A stretch of 64,000 nucleotides of DNA from Anaerolineales bacterium UBA2395 (lineage in GTDB: Bacteria > Chloroflexota > Anaerolineae > Anaerolineales > Villigracilaceae). Location of the stretch: NCBI GenBank assembly GCA_002343775.1, contig DDSH01000012.1:248001-312000 (forward strand), in the 5' to 3' direction. Under the pieces are notes generated by a model. It did not search any database and was not told the DNA's origin. It saw nothing but the letters and a program-made list of their open reading frames with translations. A program made the translations under genes and the position numbers. Below are positions 25,337-33,160 of this stretch, in pieces. Positions within the stretch are counted from its first letter, which is position 1, and each line of letters starts with the position of its first letter.

Positions 25337-25344
25337 AACTTTAC

Positions 25345-26397
25345 ATGCGCAAAGTTAACTTTATTGAGTCAGTTCTTCTTATCGGTTTAGCCATCGGCTT
25401 TCTCGGCTTATGCCTGCTCATTGGCTACGCTGTCATCGTTGTCGCGAATGAACCGGAGGGAACACCCACGCCTCAGCTAGACCTGCCTCTCATCGCCTCT
25501 CCCACCGCCGAAACCTTCATCCTCCCTACCGACTTTGCCGCGCCTCTTCCAACCCTTGACCCGACTCCCACCATCGAGTTGATCCCCACGCCGATACAAA
25601 CCTTCAACGACACGCCGCCGCCCACCGGAAAGATCGCCTTCACCTGCTATGTCAAACAGATCGACCAGATCTGCCTGCTCAACGCCGACGGCAGCGGACG
25701 TGTGCAACTCACCAACCTCAAAGCCACAGCCTTCTATCCATCCGTCTCACCCGATGGACAGACCATCTTCTTCTCTTCGCGTGACACGGGGAATTACGAA
25801 ATCTATTCTGTGGATATTTTCGGGAACAACCTCAAAAAACTGACGAACGGAATCGGTTCCCTCTACGCGCCCGAACTTTCGCCTAATGGCGAATGGGTCG
25901 TCTTCACCAAGCACGGAGACGGACTCTGGAAGATGCGCCCCGACGGCTCTGATGTTAAACGCATCACCAACAAAGACGACATCGACCCGTCGTGGTCACC
26001 TGATGGCTCAATGATCTCCTTCGCCTCCTCCCGTGCGGGCGCGCGCCAACTCTTTGTGATGAATGCCGATGGCTCGAACGTGCAGCAGGTGACCGACCTC
26101 AACAACATGGGCGGACGTAACACCTGGTCACCTGATGGCACGAAACTCGCCTTCTATCGCGGGCCGCAAGGTGACCGTAACATCTACGTCATCAACGTGG
26201 ATGGCACCGGCTTGGTTAAACTCACCGACGGCGGCGACAATCTCGGTCCCTCCTGGTCCCCCGACGGCAACTGGATCGTCTTCACCTCCTTCCGCGACGG
26301 CAACAACGAACTCTACATCATCCATCCCGATGGCACGGGATTGACGAGGCTAACGAATAGTCCCATTTCCGATTGGCAGCCGAGGTGGGGAAAATAA
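25345..26397 (+). CDS. Membrane-anchored TolB-like beta-propeller protein
   Basis: 350 residues. One N-terminal helix (about 8-33) is followed by a Pro/Thr-rich spacer (residues 38-90). Six or so PD40/TolB-type propeller blades then occur, each with the hallmark S/P-D-G turn, for example FYPSVSPDGQTIFFSS, DPSWSPDGSMISFASSRAG and GPSWSPDGNWIVFTS. The propeller should lie outside the membrane. Propellers of this kind bind proteins or sugars; no partner can be named. It ends just before another palindrome. Confidence 0.88.
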   Translation: MRKVNFIESVLLIGLAIGFLGLCLLIGYAVIVVANEPEGTPTPQLDLPLIASPTAETFILPTDFAAPLPTLDPTPTIELIPTPIQTFNDTPPPTGKIAFTCYVKQIDQICLLNADGSGRVQLTNLKATAFYPSVSPDGQTIFFSSRDTGNYEIYSVDIFGNNLKKLTNGIGSLYAPELSPNGEWVVFTKHGDGLWKMRPDGSDVKRITNKDDIDPSWSPDGSMISFASSRAGARQLFVMNADGSNVQQVTDLNNMGGRNTWSPDGTKLAFYRGPQGDRNIYVINVDGTGLVKLTDGGDNLGPSWSPDGNWIVFTSFRDGNNELYIIHPDGTGLTRLTNSPISDWQPRWGK

Positions 26398-26409
26398 TTT
26401 ATACACAGA

Positions 26410-26436
26410 GTAGGGGCGGGGTCACCCCACCCCTAC
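26410..26436. repeat. GTAGGGGC-type palindrome after the propeller gene
   Basis: GTAGGGGCGGG pairs with CCCACCCCTAC around a short loop, with one mismatch, about 12 nt after the stop codon. Confidence 0.7.
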
Positions 26437-26450
26437 GATTCTCATAAATC

Positions 26451-26490
26451 ACCTGCAACTTTTCCCTGCCCGCCTACACTCCACCCTACA
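26451..26490 (+). repeat. Partial copy of the ECF promoter segment
   Basis: CCTGCAACTTTTCCCTGCCC and on to TACACT resembles 27680-27722 upstream of the sigma factor gene. The DUF4143 gene lies between the two copies. No gene on the plus strand follows this copy, and its -10 spacing is off, so it looks like a duplication remnant rather than an active promoter. Confidence 0.45.
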
Positions 26491-27622
26491 TTACAAAACC
26501 TTCAAAATTTTCGCGGTTGACAACCTGCATTTTCGCATCGGGATATGTCTCTTCAAAGAGTTTCCGAGTAGCGGATTTGATCTCCCCATCGCCCCATTTG
26601 AATTCATAGGCATTCAACTGTCCCGCATGTTCCTCAATGTAATCAATTTCCTTCTGGTCATACGTCCGCCAGAAATAAGCGTTGACCGAACGTTCTGCAA
26701 ACTGATTCGATTTGCGGCGCTCCACCATCAGGTAATTCTCCCACAACTGCCCGGTATCATTTCGCACCGAAATGGGATTCAGGTTTTGAATCAGGCTGTT
26801 CCTGACGCCATTATCGAAGAAATAATAACGTGAGTTCTTGGTCACTTCCTTGCGAAGATTTCGAGAGAACCCACCTACGCGAAAAATGACAAACACTTTT
26901 TCGAGCAGGTCTAAATAACGTTCCACGGTATCACGGCTTAAGCCGAGGTTTGTGGCAAGTTCTGCCATCGAAACCTCCTGTCCGATTTGGTAGGCAAGCA
27001 GACGCAGCAGATCCACGATCTTTTCTGAGCGTCGAATCTCTCCCAGTTCCAATATATCGCGATACAAATAGGAACCAACAAGTTCTCCCAACAAACGTTC
27101 GCGTAGAGACAGGTCGCTGGTGGTAGCGATAACCGGATAGCCTCCCCAAACCAACCATTGTTCTAACTGGTTTCGAGTTTCCAATATGCCAAGGGTCTTG
27201 CTTAACTCCGCATAACTGAGCGGATAAAGTGTGAAAGTTAGTTTACGTCCTGTTAGCGGTTCATTGATCTTGTTGGCAAGGTCGAACGATGCCGAGCCGG
27301 TCGCAAGGATGGTGACATTAGGATTGTTATCGATTAGGATTTTGAGATTCAACCCGATCTCAGGCACGCGCTGTGCTTCATCAATGACCAACAACTCTGC
27401 ATCACCCAAGACCTCGTTTAGTGTTTTTAAATTCTGGCTCGAGAGCGCTTCCCGATAAAGCAACTCATCGGCGTTGACAAATTTTGACCGTAGAGAGGTG
27501 GTTGCTATCAAGTCCTTTGCAAGAGTAGTTTTCCCTGCCTGCCGTGGACCATACAACACCAAAACCTTGCCCCGAATCAGGTTTTTTTGTAATTCGTCGA
27601 GTAGTAACCGCTGAATTTTCAT
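26486..27622 (-). CDS. AAA-type ATPase with C-terminal DUF4143 domain
   Basis: 378 residues. Walker A is YGPRQAGKTTLAK near residue 24 and Walker B LLVIDEAQ near 82; ATGSASFDLAN is the sensor region. The C-terminal half carries the DUF4143 region with a winged helix (MAELATNLGLSRDTVERYLD) and a nuclease-like tail (IDYIEEHAGQLNAYEFKWG). This is a common, often mobile family of unclear role. TATAAT (27629-27634, minus) ends 6 nt before the ATG, so the mRNA is probably leaderless. It is flanked by similar promoter-like segments, which suggests insertion. Confidence 0.88.
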   Translation of the reverse strand: MKIQRLLLDELQKNLIRGKVLVLYGPRQAGKTTLAKDLIATTSLRSKFVNADELLYREALSSQNLKTLNEVLGDAELLVIDEAQRVPEIGLNLKILIDNNPNVTILATGSASFDLANKINEPLTGRKLTFTLYPLSYAELSKTLGILETRNQLEQWLVWGGYPVIATTSDLSLRERLLGELVGSYLYRDILELGEIRRSEKIVDLLRLLAYQIGQEVSMAELATNLGLSRDTVERYLDLLEKVFVIFRVGGFSRNLRKEVTKNSRYYFFDNGVRNSLIQNLNPISVRNDTGQLWENYLMVERRKSNQFAERSVNAYFWRTYDQKEIDYIEEHAGQLNAYEFKWGDGEIKSATRKLFEETYPDAKMQVVNRENFEGFVM

Positions 27623-27682
27623 AAATTCATTATACTACACCCTCTGAATTTTAGATTTTCCAATCTCTATTTTCCCATTCCT

Positions 27683-27710
27683 GCAACTTTTTCCCCGCCC
27701 CGCCTGTATT
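27683..27710 (+). promoter_or_regulatory. ECF-type promoter of the sigma factor gene
   Basis: GCAACTT (27683-27689), a 15-nt pyrimidine/C-rich spacer, then TGTATT (27705-27710). The AAC core and spacing are typical of ECF sigma targets. The same arrangement with identical spacing occurs at 29627-29654. TACACT (27710-27715), 6 nt before the ATG, is an overlapping sigma70-like alternative. Confidence 0.5.
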
Positions 27711-27721
27711 ACACTCTAGCC

Positions 27722-28258
27722 ATGAATGCGCCCACCGACCGCGACCTGATCTTGCGAGCCCGTCGCGGCGACGCTGAAGCCTACGGCGACCTCGTTGCCC
27801 GCCACCAAACGAGCGTCTTCAACGTCTGCTACCGCATTCTACACAACCGCGCCGATGCCGAAGACCTCGCCCAAGAGACCTTCATCCGCGCCCTCGACCG
27901 TCTACACACCTTCGACCTCGAACGCGAATTCAGCCCGTGGATCCGCCGTGTCGCTGCCAACTTGTGCCTGAATCATATCGAGTCACACAAGCCCAGCGCA
28001 CCGCTCGACGAAGAACGGGATGAAGATAAAACTCAAAGCCCCGGCGAGCAGGTTGAGGTCAAAGAAAGAAGCGAGCAGATCCGCAGCGCGCTCGCATCCC
28101 TGCCGCCGCATTATCGTCTCGTCGTCGAACTGCGGCATTATCAAGAACTATCCTACGACGAGATCGCAAACGAACTGGACATCCCCCTCAGCGACGTGAA
28201 GAGTCATCTCTTCCGCGCGCGCAAACTTCTCGTGGAGAAACTCCATGCACCTGACTGA
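27722..28258 (+). CDS. ECF-family RNA polymerase sigma factor
   Basis: 178 residues. Region 2 contains DAEDLAQETFIRALDRLHTF and region 4 contains LSYDEIANELDIPLSDVKSH, with no region 3, as in extracytoplasmic-function sigma factors. Its 3' end overlaps the anti-sigma gene by 14 bp, implying coupling. The promoter motif in front of it recurs before the membrane protein at 29689, so it probably drives itself and that downstream set. Confidence 0.94.
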   Translation: MNAPTDRDLILRARRGDAEAYGDLVARHQTSVFNVCYRILHNRADAEDLAQETFIRALDRLHTFDLEREFSPWIRRVAANLCLNHIESHKPSAPLDEERDEDKTQSPGEQVEVKERSEQIRSALASLPPHYRLVVELRHYQELSYDEIANELDIPLSDVKSHLFRARKLLVEKLHAPD

Positions 28259-28796
28259 TGAGCAACTCAACGAATATCTCGACAACGAAACCGCGAACAG
28301 AGCGGAGATCGAAACGCATCTCGACTCATGCGACGAATGCGCGGCGCGACTCTCTGCCCTCCAAGCCTTATTCACAGATTTGGACTCTCTGCCCGAAGTG
28401 ACTTTACCTCGCGATATCGCCGCCCGCTTCAGACCCCGCCCAAGCCTGGCTCCACAACTCCCGCATTGGCTCACGCTGACAGCGACTCTGCAAGCCGCTG
28501 CCGCGCTGGTTGCGCTCATCGTCGCCATCCCATTCTTCTCCATCATGCTCCCCAAAGTGGAGATGCCATCTTTCACCACCTGGTTCTTTGAAATCCAATC
28601 CCTGTGGACTTCATGGCTGGACACACTTTCCAATCTTGCCCTGAGCCCCATCGAAGGGTTCCAATTACCCAATTACCAATTTGCCAATCTCCCAACCTAC
28701 CCCGTTGAACTATCCACCCTCTTCATCGCTCTCGCCATCGTTTCCATTTTCTGGATTTTTGGAAACGGAATGTTGTTGAGAAATAATCGCTCGTAA
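28245..28796 (+). CDS. Zinc-finger transmembrane anti-sigma factor
   Basis: 183 residues. The N-terminal zinc-binding anti-sigma motif H-x3-C-x2-C is seen as HLDSCDEC near residue 26. One membrane helix lies at about 82-107 and a second at about 160-180. The segment GFQLPNYQFANLPTYP between them is encoded by a heptamer repeat (28661-28702). It holds the sigma factor inactive until an envelope signal arrives. The stop codon lies inside a palindromic repeat. Confidence 0.88.
   Translation: MHLTDEQLNEYLDNETANRAEIETHLDSCDECAARLSALQALFTDLDSLPEVTLPRDIAARFRPRPSLAPQLPHWLTLTATLQAAAALVALIVAIPFFSIMLPKVEMPSFTTWFFEIQSLWTSWLDTLSNLALSPIEGFQLPNYQFANLPTYPVELSTLFIALAIVSIFWIFGNGMLLRNNRS
28661..28702 (+). repeat. 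Heptamer repeat inside the anti-sigma gene
   Basis: CCAATTA-type units with one-base slips, encoding a Gln/Asn/Pro/Tyr-rich stretch between two helices. Confidence 0.7.
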
Positions 28797-28820
28797 GGGC
28801 GACTCGCGAGTCGCCCCTAC
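28793..28820. repeat. GTAGGGGC-type palindrome containing the anti-sigma stop codon
   Basis: GTAAGGGCGACTC pairs with GAGTCGCCCCTAC (one mismatch) around CGC or less. The TAA stop (28794-28796) is part of the left arm. Confidence 0.7.
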
Positions 28821-28840
28821 CATAATCCTAGGAGCCTTTC

Positions 28841-29338
28841 ATGACCGACATCCTTCGCCTCACCCTCATCGTCCTCTTGCTGACCATCACCCTCGCCGCC
28901 TACTTCCTTGTCATCGGCGCATTGTTCACCAATCGCGTCGCAAAGACTCAAACCAGTCTCAACCTCACACCGGGACGATCCTTCGGCTTGGGCATGGTCA
29001 ACTTTTTCTTCTTCGGGACGATTGCGCTCATCCTGCTAATGTTGATCGATGGAAATGCAAATCGCGTGAATGACATTGTGCGGGTGGTCTTGTTTTTCCC
29101 CGCCATCGGGGTACTGGCATTTCTTGGCATCCTGCTATCTTTTGGTCTCGCAGGGATCGTCAAAGAACTTGGATCGCGCATTGCTCCAGAGCATGAGCCA
29201 AGAAAACAACTTGTCATTGGGAGCGTTCTTCTCACCATCGCCTGTGCCCTGCCCTTCGTCGGCTGGTTCTTGCTGTTGCCCTACGTCGCCTTCACCGGAA
29301 TTGGTGCAACGATCCTTGGGTTCTTTCAGAAAAGTTAA
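28841..29338 (+). CDS. Four-helix membrane protein, ECF-linked
   Basis: 165 residues with four predicted helices (about 5-27, 48-68, 78-105, 125-160). CTAGGAG lies upstream of the ATG. No catalytic motif. Its architecture and C-terminal pattern (LPFVGWFLLLPYVAFTGIGA) resemble the protein at 29689, so the two are probably paralogues. It lies just after the sigma/anti-sigma pair and may be controlled by it. Confidence 0.75.
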   Translation: MTDILRLTLIVLLLTITLAAYFLVIGALFTNRVAKTQTSLNLTPGRSFGLGMVNFFFFGTIALILLMLIDGNANRVNDIVRVVLFFPAIGVLAFLGILLSFGLAGIVKELGSRIAPEHEPRKQLVIGSVLLTIACALPFVGWFLLLPYVAFTGIGATILGFFQKS

Positions 29339-29388
29339 ACCTCCAAAGGTGCTACCTTAAACACTTTTGCGGAATGGGTCGAGATTTC

Positions 29389-29483
29389 TTAACGCAAAGT
29401 CGCCAAGACGCTACGATTTAACCGCTTTTTCTCACCGCACTGGCGTACGGCGCAAGTGTTGCGACCTTGCGCCTTTGCGTTAA
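29389..29483. repeat. Palindromic repeat, ACCACAAAG family (diverged)
   Basis: Begins TTAACGCAAAGTCGCC and ends GCGCCTTTGCGTTAA, a long inverted repeat in the 350-nt gap between the two membrane protein genes. Confidence 0.65.
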
Positions 29484-29553
29484 ATTTTTAGGCATAATCC
29501 ATCGTAGTGGCAACTTGGGTTAAACCTATCTCTTTCTTCTTTTCTCTTTCATC

Positions 29554-29584
29554 CAAGACGCGCTCACCCCGCGTCTTTTCTTTT
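29554..29584 (+). terminator. Intrinsic terminator
   Basis: AAGACGC pairs with GCGTCTT around a CGCTCACCCC-type loop, followed by TTCTTTTCC. It separates the preceding membrane protein gene from the ECF-type promoter at 29627. The heptamer-like CACTACTCACTATTT stretch follows. Confidence 0.6.
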
Positions 29585-29626
29585 CCTACCAACTATTCAC
29601 TACTCACTATTTCCTGCTCTTTCCCT

Positions 29627-29654
29627 GCAACTTTCTCCACTCCATCCCTGTATC
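29627..29654 (+). promoter_or_regulatory. Second ECF-type promoter
   Basis: GCAACTT (29627-29633), exactly 15 nt, TGTATC (29649-29654). It matches the sigma factor's own upstream motif in sequence and spacing and lies about 35 nt before the gene at 29689. Confidence 0.5.
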
Positions 29655-29688
29655 CCTTACATCAACCAAAAACGAAAGGACACCCCCC

Positions 29689-30207
29689 ATGGCTGACATC
29701 TCTGCCATCTTCTTCATCCTGCTAATTATCGGAATCGCTTTCCCTGCCATGCTCACTGCATGGTGGCTATTGTTCCCGTCCCTGATCGCTCGCGCTCACT
29801 CACGAGTAGAAAAAACTCCGTGGCAAACCTTCTGGCTGGGACTCATCCTCGTCATTGCCGTGACCATTCCCATCGTCATCCTGCTTGCGCTTCCATTCGG
29901 ACCCGCCAAATTCATCGGCTGGATTCTGCTCGGTGCGGCACTTGCTATCTCCACCATCGGCTCGGCTGGCATTGCCGCTCACCTCGGCGCGAGACTCGCC
30001 AAACATAGCAACATGACTCCATTGAATGGATTCATCCGTGGCGCGGTAATCCTCGAACTCGCCGCCTTCTTCCCGCTCATCGGCTGGCTCTTCGTGTGGA
30101 TTCCCATCATCCTGATTTCCTTCGGCGCAACCGGCTTTGCCTTACTCAATTGGTCTCCGCGTGAGAAGACTCAACCTTCCGCAAATCCGTTGCCAACTCA
30201 GGCGTAA
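29689..30207 (+). CDS. Four-helix membrane protein, paralogue of the 28841 protein
   Basis: 172 residues, four helices and a short hydrophilic C-terminal tail. The tail of the last pair (FPLIGWLFVWIPIILISFGA) parallels the upstream protein. AAAGGA lies upstream of the ATG. An ECF-type promoter stands in front, linking it to the nearby sigma factor. Function unknown. Confidence 0.75.
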   Translation: MADISAIFFILLIIGIAFPAMLTAWWLLFPSLIARAHSRVEKTPWQTFWLGLILVIAVTIPIVILLALPFGPAKFIGWILLGAALAISTIGSAGIAAHLGARLAKHSNMTPLNGFIRGAVILELAAFFPLIGWLFVWIPIILISFGATGFALLNWSPREKTQPSANPLPTQA

Positions 30208-30212
30208 TTAAT

Positions 30213-30291
30213 AACCACAAAGGCACGAAGACTCCAAGGCACAAAGATTTTTTTTACCTTCGTGACTTCGCGCCTTTGAGTCTTTGTGGTT
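30213..30291. repeat. Palindromic repeat, ACCACAAAG family
   Basis: Begins AACCACAAAGGCACGAAG and ends GAGTCTTTGTGGTT with a poly-T centre; it fills the gap before the DUF1800 gene. Confidence 0.7.
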
Positions 30292-30309
30292 CCATTCTCA
30301 AGGTTAATC

Positions 30310-31791
30310 ATGACCCTTTCTCGAAGAGACTTCCTCAAACTCGCCACACTCCTCTCCGCCAGCGCCGCCCTCAACGCCTGCGCTCCCGCCGTGCGACGGC
30401 TCACGAATGAGCTACCCGCCGTCTCGTGGAGTGCGCTCAGTGCTGCAGATTTCACCGCGCTCAATCGCATCACCTTCGGCGCACGAGTGGACGAACGCGC
30501 CCGACTCGCAGAGATCGGCTTGGCAAACTACATCGAAGAACAACTCGACTTCGAAACCATCAACGACCTAGCTTTAGACCTTCAACTTTCAACTTTCAAC
30601 ACTCTCACCATGGCAGCCAACGAGATCGAAGCCGTCACCAATCAACTCTTCGACGGCTATGACCGCGAACATCCCATCAATGAATTGCGTCAAGCCACCT
30701 TCTTGCGTCAACTCTACAGCAAGCGTCAACTCTATGAAGTGATGGTAGATTTCTGGAGCGACCACTTCAACATCTTCATCGAGAAAGAACCCATCTTCTA
30801 TCTCAAGACCGTCGACGACCGCGACGTGATCCGCAAACATGCACTCGGAAATTTTCGCGACCTCGTCTGGGCGTCCGCGCATTCGCCTGCTATGCTCACC
30901 TATCTCGATAACCAAGCCAACGTCAAAGGCACACCTAACGAGAACTACGCCCGCGAGTTGATGGAACTCCACACTCTCGGCGTCGACGGTGGTTATTCTC
31001 AAGATGATGTGATGCAACTCGCGCGATGTCTCACGGGTTGGTCGGTCAAGGAACATTTCTGGCTGGGCGATTTCGTCTTCAAGGAAGATCAGCACGAACC
31101 CGGCGAGAAAAATGTTTTGGGTCTCGCGATTCAGGAATCGGGTCAGCGTGAAGCGGAGCAGGTTATCGAACATCTTGCCTTGCATCCATCCACTGCGAAA
31201 TTTATTTGCACCAAACTCGCGCGTCGCTTCATCGCCGATGAACCGCCGCAAGAAATTATCGAGAAAGCCGCGCAAACATTTCTTGCCACCAAAGGCGATA
31301 TTAAATCTGTGCTGCGCGTCATCCTGCTCGATGGTCTCGCGTTCGCGCAGCCCAAATACAAACGCCCGCTCAACTTCGTGCTTTCCGCGTTGCGTATGCT
31401 CAATGTCGAAACTGACGGCGTTGCCATGCACAACCCGCTCATGCAAATGGGTCAAATGTATTTCAACTGGACGACGCCCGATGGTTACCCCGACCGCAGC
31501 GACGCATGGCAAGGCAGCCTCATGCCGCGCTGGCAATTCGCATTTGAATTGATCCGCAACGAACTTCCAAAAACGAAACACAATCTCAATGCGTTATTGG
31601 ATGTCTCATCGACTGGCAGTTTACACACCGATGTGGATTCACTCACCTCATTGCTTTTAGGCACATCGTTAGATCGCCTCACTCGCGACGGGATGATTGA
31701 TACCGTCCATTCGGCAGGTGCCACCGAAGAAGAGACTCTGCAAATCATCGCCGCGAGTTTGATCGCATCCCCTGCATTTCAGTGGCGCTGA
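30310..31791 (+). CDS. DUF1800 family protein with Tat signal
   Basis: 493 residues. Residues 3-12 read LSRRDFLKLA, a twin-arginine export signal, followed by a hydrophobic run and a possible lipobox Cys (NACAP). The body matches DUF1800 proteins: NRITFGAR at the start, VDFWSDHFNI, NENYARELMELHTLGV, and LARCLTGW. These are exported proteins found in tandem with DUF1501 proteins, as here; their biochemical role is not established. LDLQLSTFNTL is encoded by a heptamer repeat. ATG 30310 is chosen because it begins the Tat motif. Confidence 0.92.
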   Translation: MTLSRRDFLKLATLLSASAALNACAPAVRRLTNELPAVSWSALSAADFTALNRITFGARVDERARLAEIGLANYIEEQLDFETINDLALDLQLSTFNTLTMAANEIEAVTNQLFDGYDREHPINELRQATFLRQLYSKRQLYEVMVDFWSDHFNIFIEKEPIFYLKTVDDRDVIRKHALGNFRDLVWASAHSPAMLTYLDNQANVKGTPNENYARELMELHTLGVDGGYSQDDVMQLARCLTGWSVKEHFWLGDFVFKEDQHEPGEKNVLGLAIQESGQREAEQVIEHLALHPSTAKFICTKLARRFIADEPPQEIIEKAAQTFLATKGDIKSVLRVILLDGLAFAQPKYKRPLNFVLSALRMLNVETDGVAMHNPLMQMGQMYFNWTTPDGYPDRSDAWQGSLMPRWQFAFELIRNELPKTKHNLNALLDVSSTGSLHTDVDSLTSLLLGTSLDRLTRDGMIDTVHSAGATEEETLQIIAASLIASPAFQWR

Positions 31792-31795
31792 CATT

Positions 31796-31895
31796 CCGTC
31801 ATTGCGAGGGCGTTCTTGCTCTTTGCCCGAAGCAATCTCCATGCACGATGTGTGAGATTGCTTCGTCGGGAAGAACACCCTCCTCGCAATGACGG
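31796..31895. repeat. 100-bp palindromic element between the DUF1800 and DUF1501 genes
   Basis: Ends CCGTCATTGCGAGG and CCTCGCAATGACGG are inverted repeats. Inner arms GAAGCAATCTC and GAGATTGCTTC also pair, giving a long hairpin. It is related to the element inserted in the epimerase gene at 7724-7807. Confidence 0.8.
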
Positions 31896-31916
31896 GAAAA
31901 TTTAATGGAGATATAA

Positions 31917-33125
31917 ATGTTAGAAACCTTACCCTTAATCCAACACCCGCAAAAAACTTGGATGCCGCGCCTGTCCTTCGCACCCAAGAATACCGCCCCA
32001 CGCGGAGATACACTCGTGGTCGTCTTCCTACGCGGCGCCGCGGACGTGCTCAATATGGTTGTGCCGCATGGCGAAGAAGCTTATTACGCATTACGCCCAA
32101 CATTGGGCATTGCAAGACCGGATGATTTAAGAAGCAAGAAAGAAGAAAGAACCGTGGACTTGGATGGCTTCTTTGGTTTTCATCCAAATATGAGTTCCCT
32201 GCTCGAAGCCTGGCAAAGCAGACAACTTGCCATCATCCACGCATGCGGCGCACCGGATGAATCGCGCAGTCACTTCAAAGCGATGGAACTGATGGAACGC
32301 GGCGTGGACGATGAACGCGGTCCCGCCTCCGGTTGGATCGGACGTCACCTCGCCACCTTGAACACCGGCAACTCCTCGCCATTGCGAGCCGTAGGCATGG
32401 GCACCCGCCCCCAACGCAGTTTGAGCGGAAGTGTCCCTGTCTCCGCCCTGCGCTCCATCGCAGACTTTCACCTTGGCGGCGATCAACGCGCCCTACAGCA
32501 AATGCGCGCCGCGCTGAGTTATGTGTATCAAAATGATGAAATGGGTCAAGACACACTATCTATCATGGACACCCTCCAAAAACTCGACCCCACCAATTAC
32601 CAATCTACCAATTCCCAATATCCCGATTCCGAATTCGGTCTCGCCCTCAAACAAACCGCCATGCTCATCAAAGCCGAAGTAGGGCTTGAAGTCTCTGCCA
32701 TTGACCTCGGCGGTTGGGACACGCACTTCACGCAAGGCTCGATGACTGGGCTCATGCCGAATCTGATGAAAGACCTCGCTGAAGGTCTCGCTGCCTTCCA
32801 TGCCGATATGGCAGACCATATGAACAAACTGACCATCGTCACCATGTCTGAGTTTGGGCGGCGCGCTTACGAGAACGGTAGCCTTGGCACAGATCACGGT
32901 CATGGCAGCATGATGATGGTATTGGGTGGCAACGTAGACGGCCGCAAGGTCCACGGGCAATGGCCCGGCTTGGGCGAAGGGCAACTCATGGGTCCCGGTG
33001 ATCTTGCCGTTACCACCGATTATCGCGATGTGCTTTCTGAAGTGTTGATAAAGCGCTTGAACAACTCCGCCACCAGCGACGTTTTCCCCGAATACCAACC
33101 GGTGATGAGGAATATTTTGAAATAA
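31917..33125 (+). CDS. DUF1501 family protein
   Basis: 402 residues with GGAG 6 nt before the ATG. Family marks are LVVVFLRGAADVLNMVVPHG, FHPNMSSLLEAWQS, IHACGAPDESRSHF and TMSEFGRRAYENGSLGTDHG, which resemble the metal-site segments of the alkaline-phosphatase-like fold. It pairs with the DUF1800 protein, a common tandem in many phyla, probably acting at the cell surface. PTNYQSTNSQYPDSE is a heptamer-repeat insertion. No Tat signal is visible, unusual for the family. Confidence 0.9.
   Translation: MLETLPLIQHPQKTWMPRLSFAPKNTAPRGDTLVVVFLRGAADVLNMVVPHGEEAYYALRPTLGIARPDDLRSKKEERTVDLDGFFGFHPNMSSLLEAWQSRQLAIIHACGAPDESRSHFKAMELMERGVDDERGPASGWIGRHLATLNTGNSSPLRAVGMGTRPQRSLSGSVPVSALRSIADFHLGGDQRALQQMRAALSYVYQNDEMGQDTLSIMDTLQKLDPTNYQSTNSQYPDSEFGLALKQTAMLIKAEVGLEVSAIDLGGWDTHFTQGSMTGLMPNLMKDLAEGLAAFHADMADHMNKLTIVTMSEFGRRAYENGSLGTDHGHGSMMMVLGGNVDGRKVHGQWPGLGEGQLMGPGDLAVTTDYRDVLSEVLIKRLNNSATSDVFPEYQPVMRNILK
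32591..32630 (+). repeat. Heptamer repeat inside the DUF1501 gene
   Basis: CCAATTA, CCAATCT, CCAATTC, CCAATAT units encoding PTNYQSTNSQYPDS. Confidence 0.7.
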
Positions 33126-33128
33126 ATC

Positions 33129-33154
33129 GTAGGGGCGGATCGCGCCGCCCCTAC
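33129..33154. repeat. GTAGGGGC-type palindrome after the DUF1501 gene
   Basis: GTAGGGGCGG pairs perfectly with CCGCCCCTAC around 6 nt, between the convergent DUF1501 and CAP genes. Confidence 0.75.
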
Positions 33155-33160
33155 GAGAGA

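Noticed and set aside
30589..31581. 330-residue open frame opposite the DUF1800 gene
   Set aside because: Antisense to a clear DUF1800 protein with a Tat signal.
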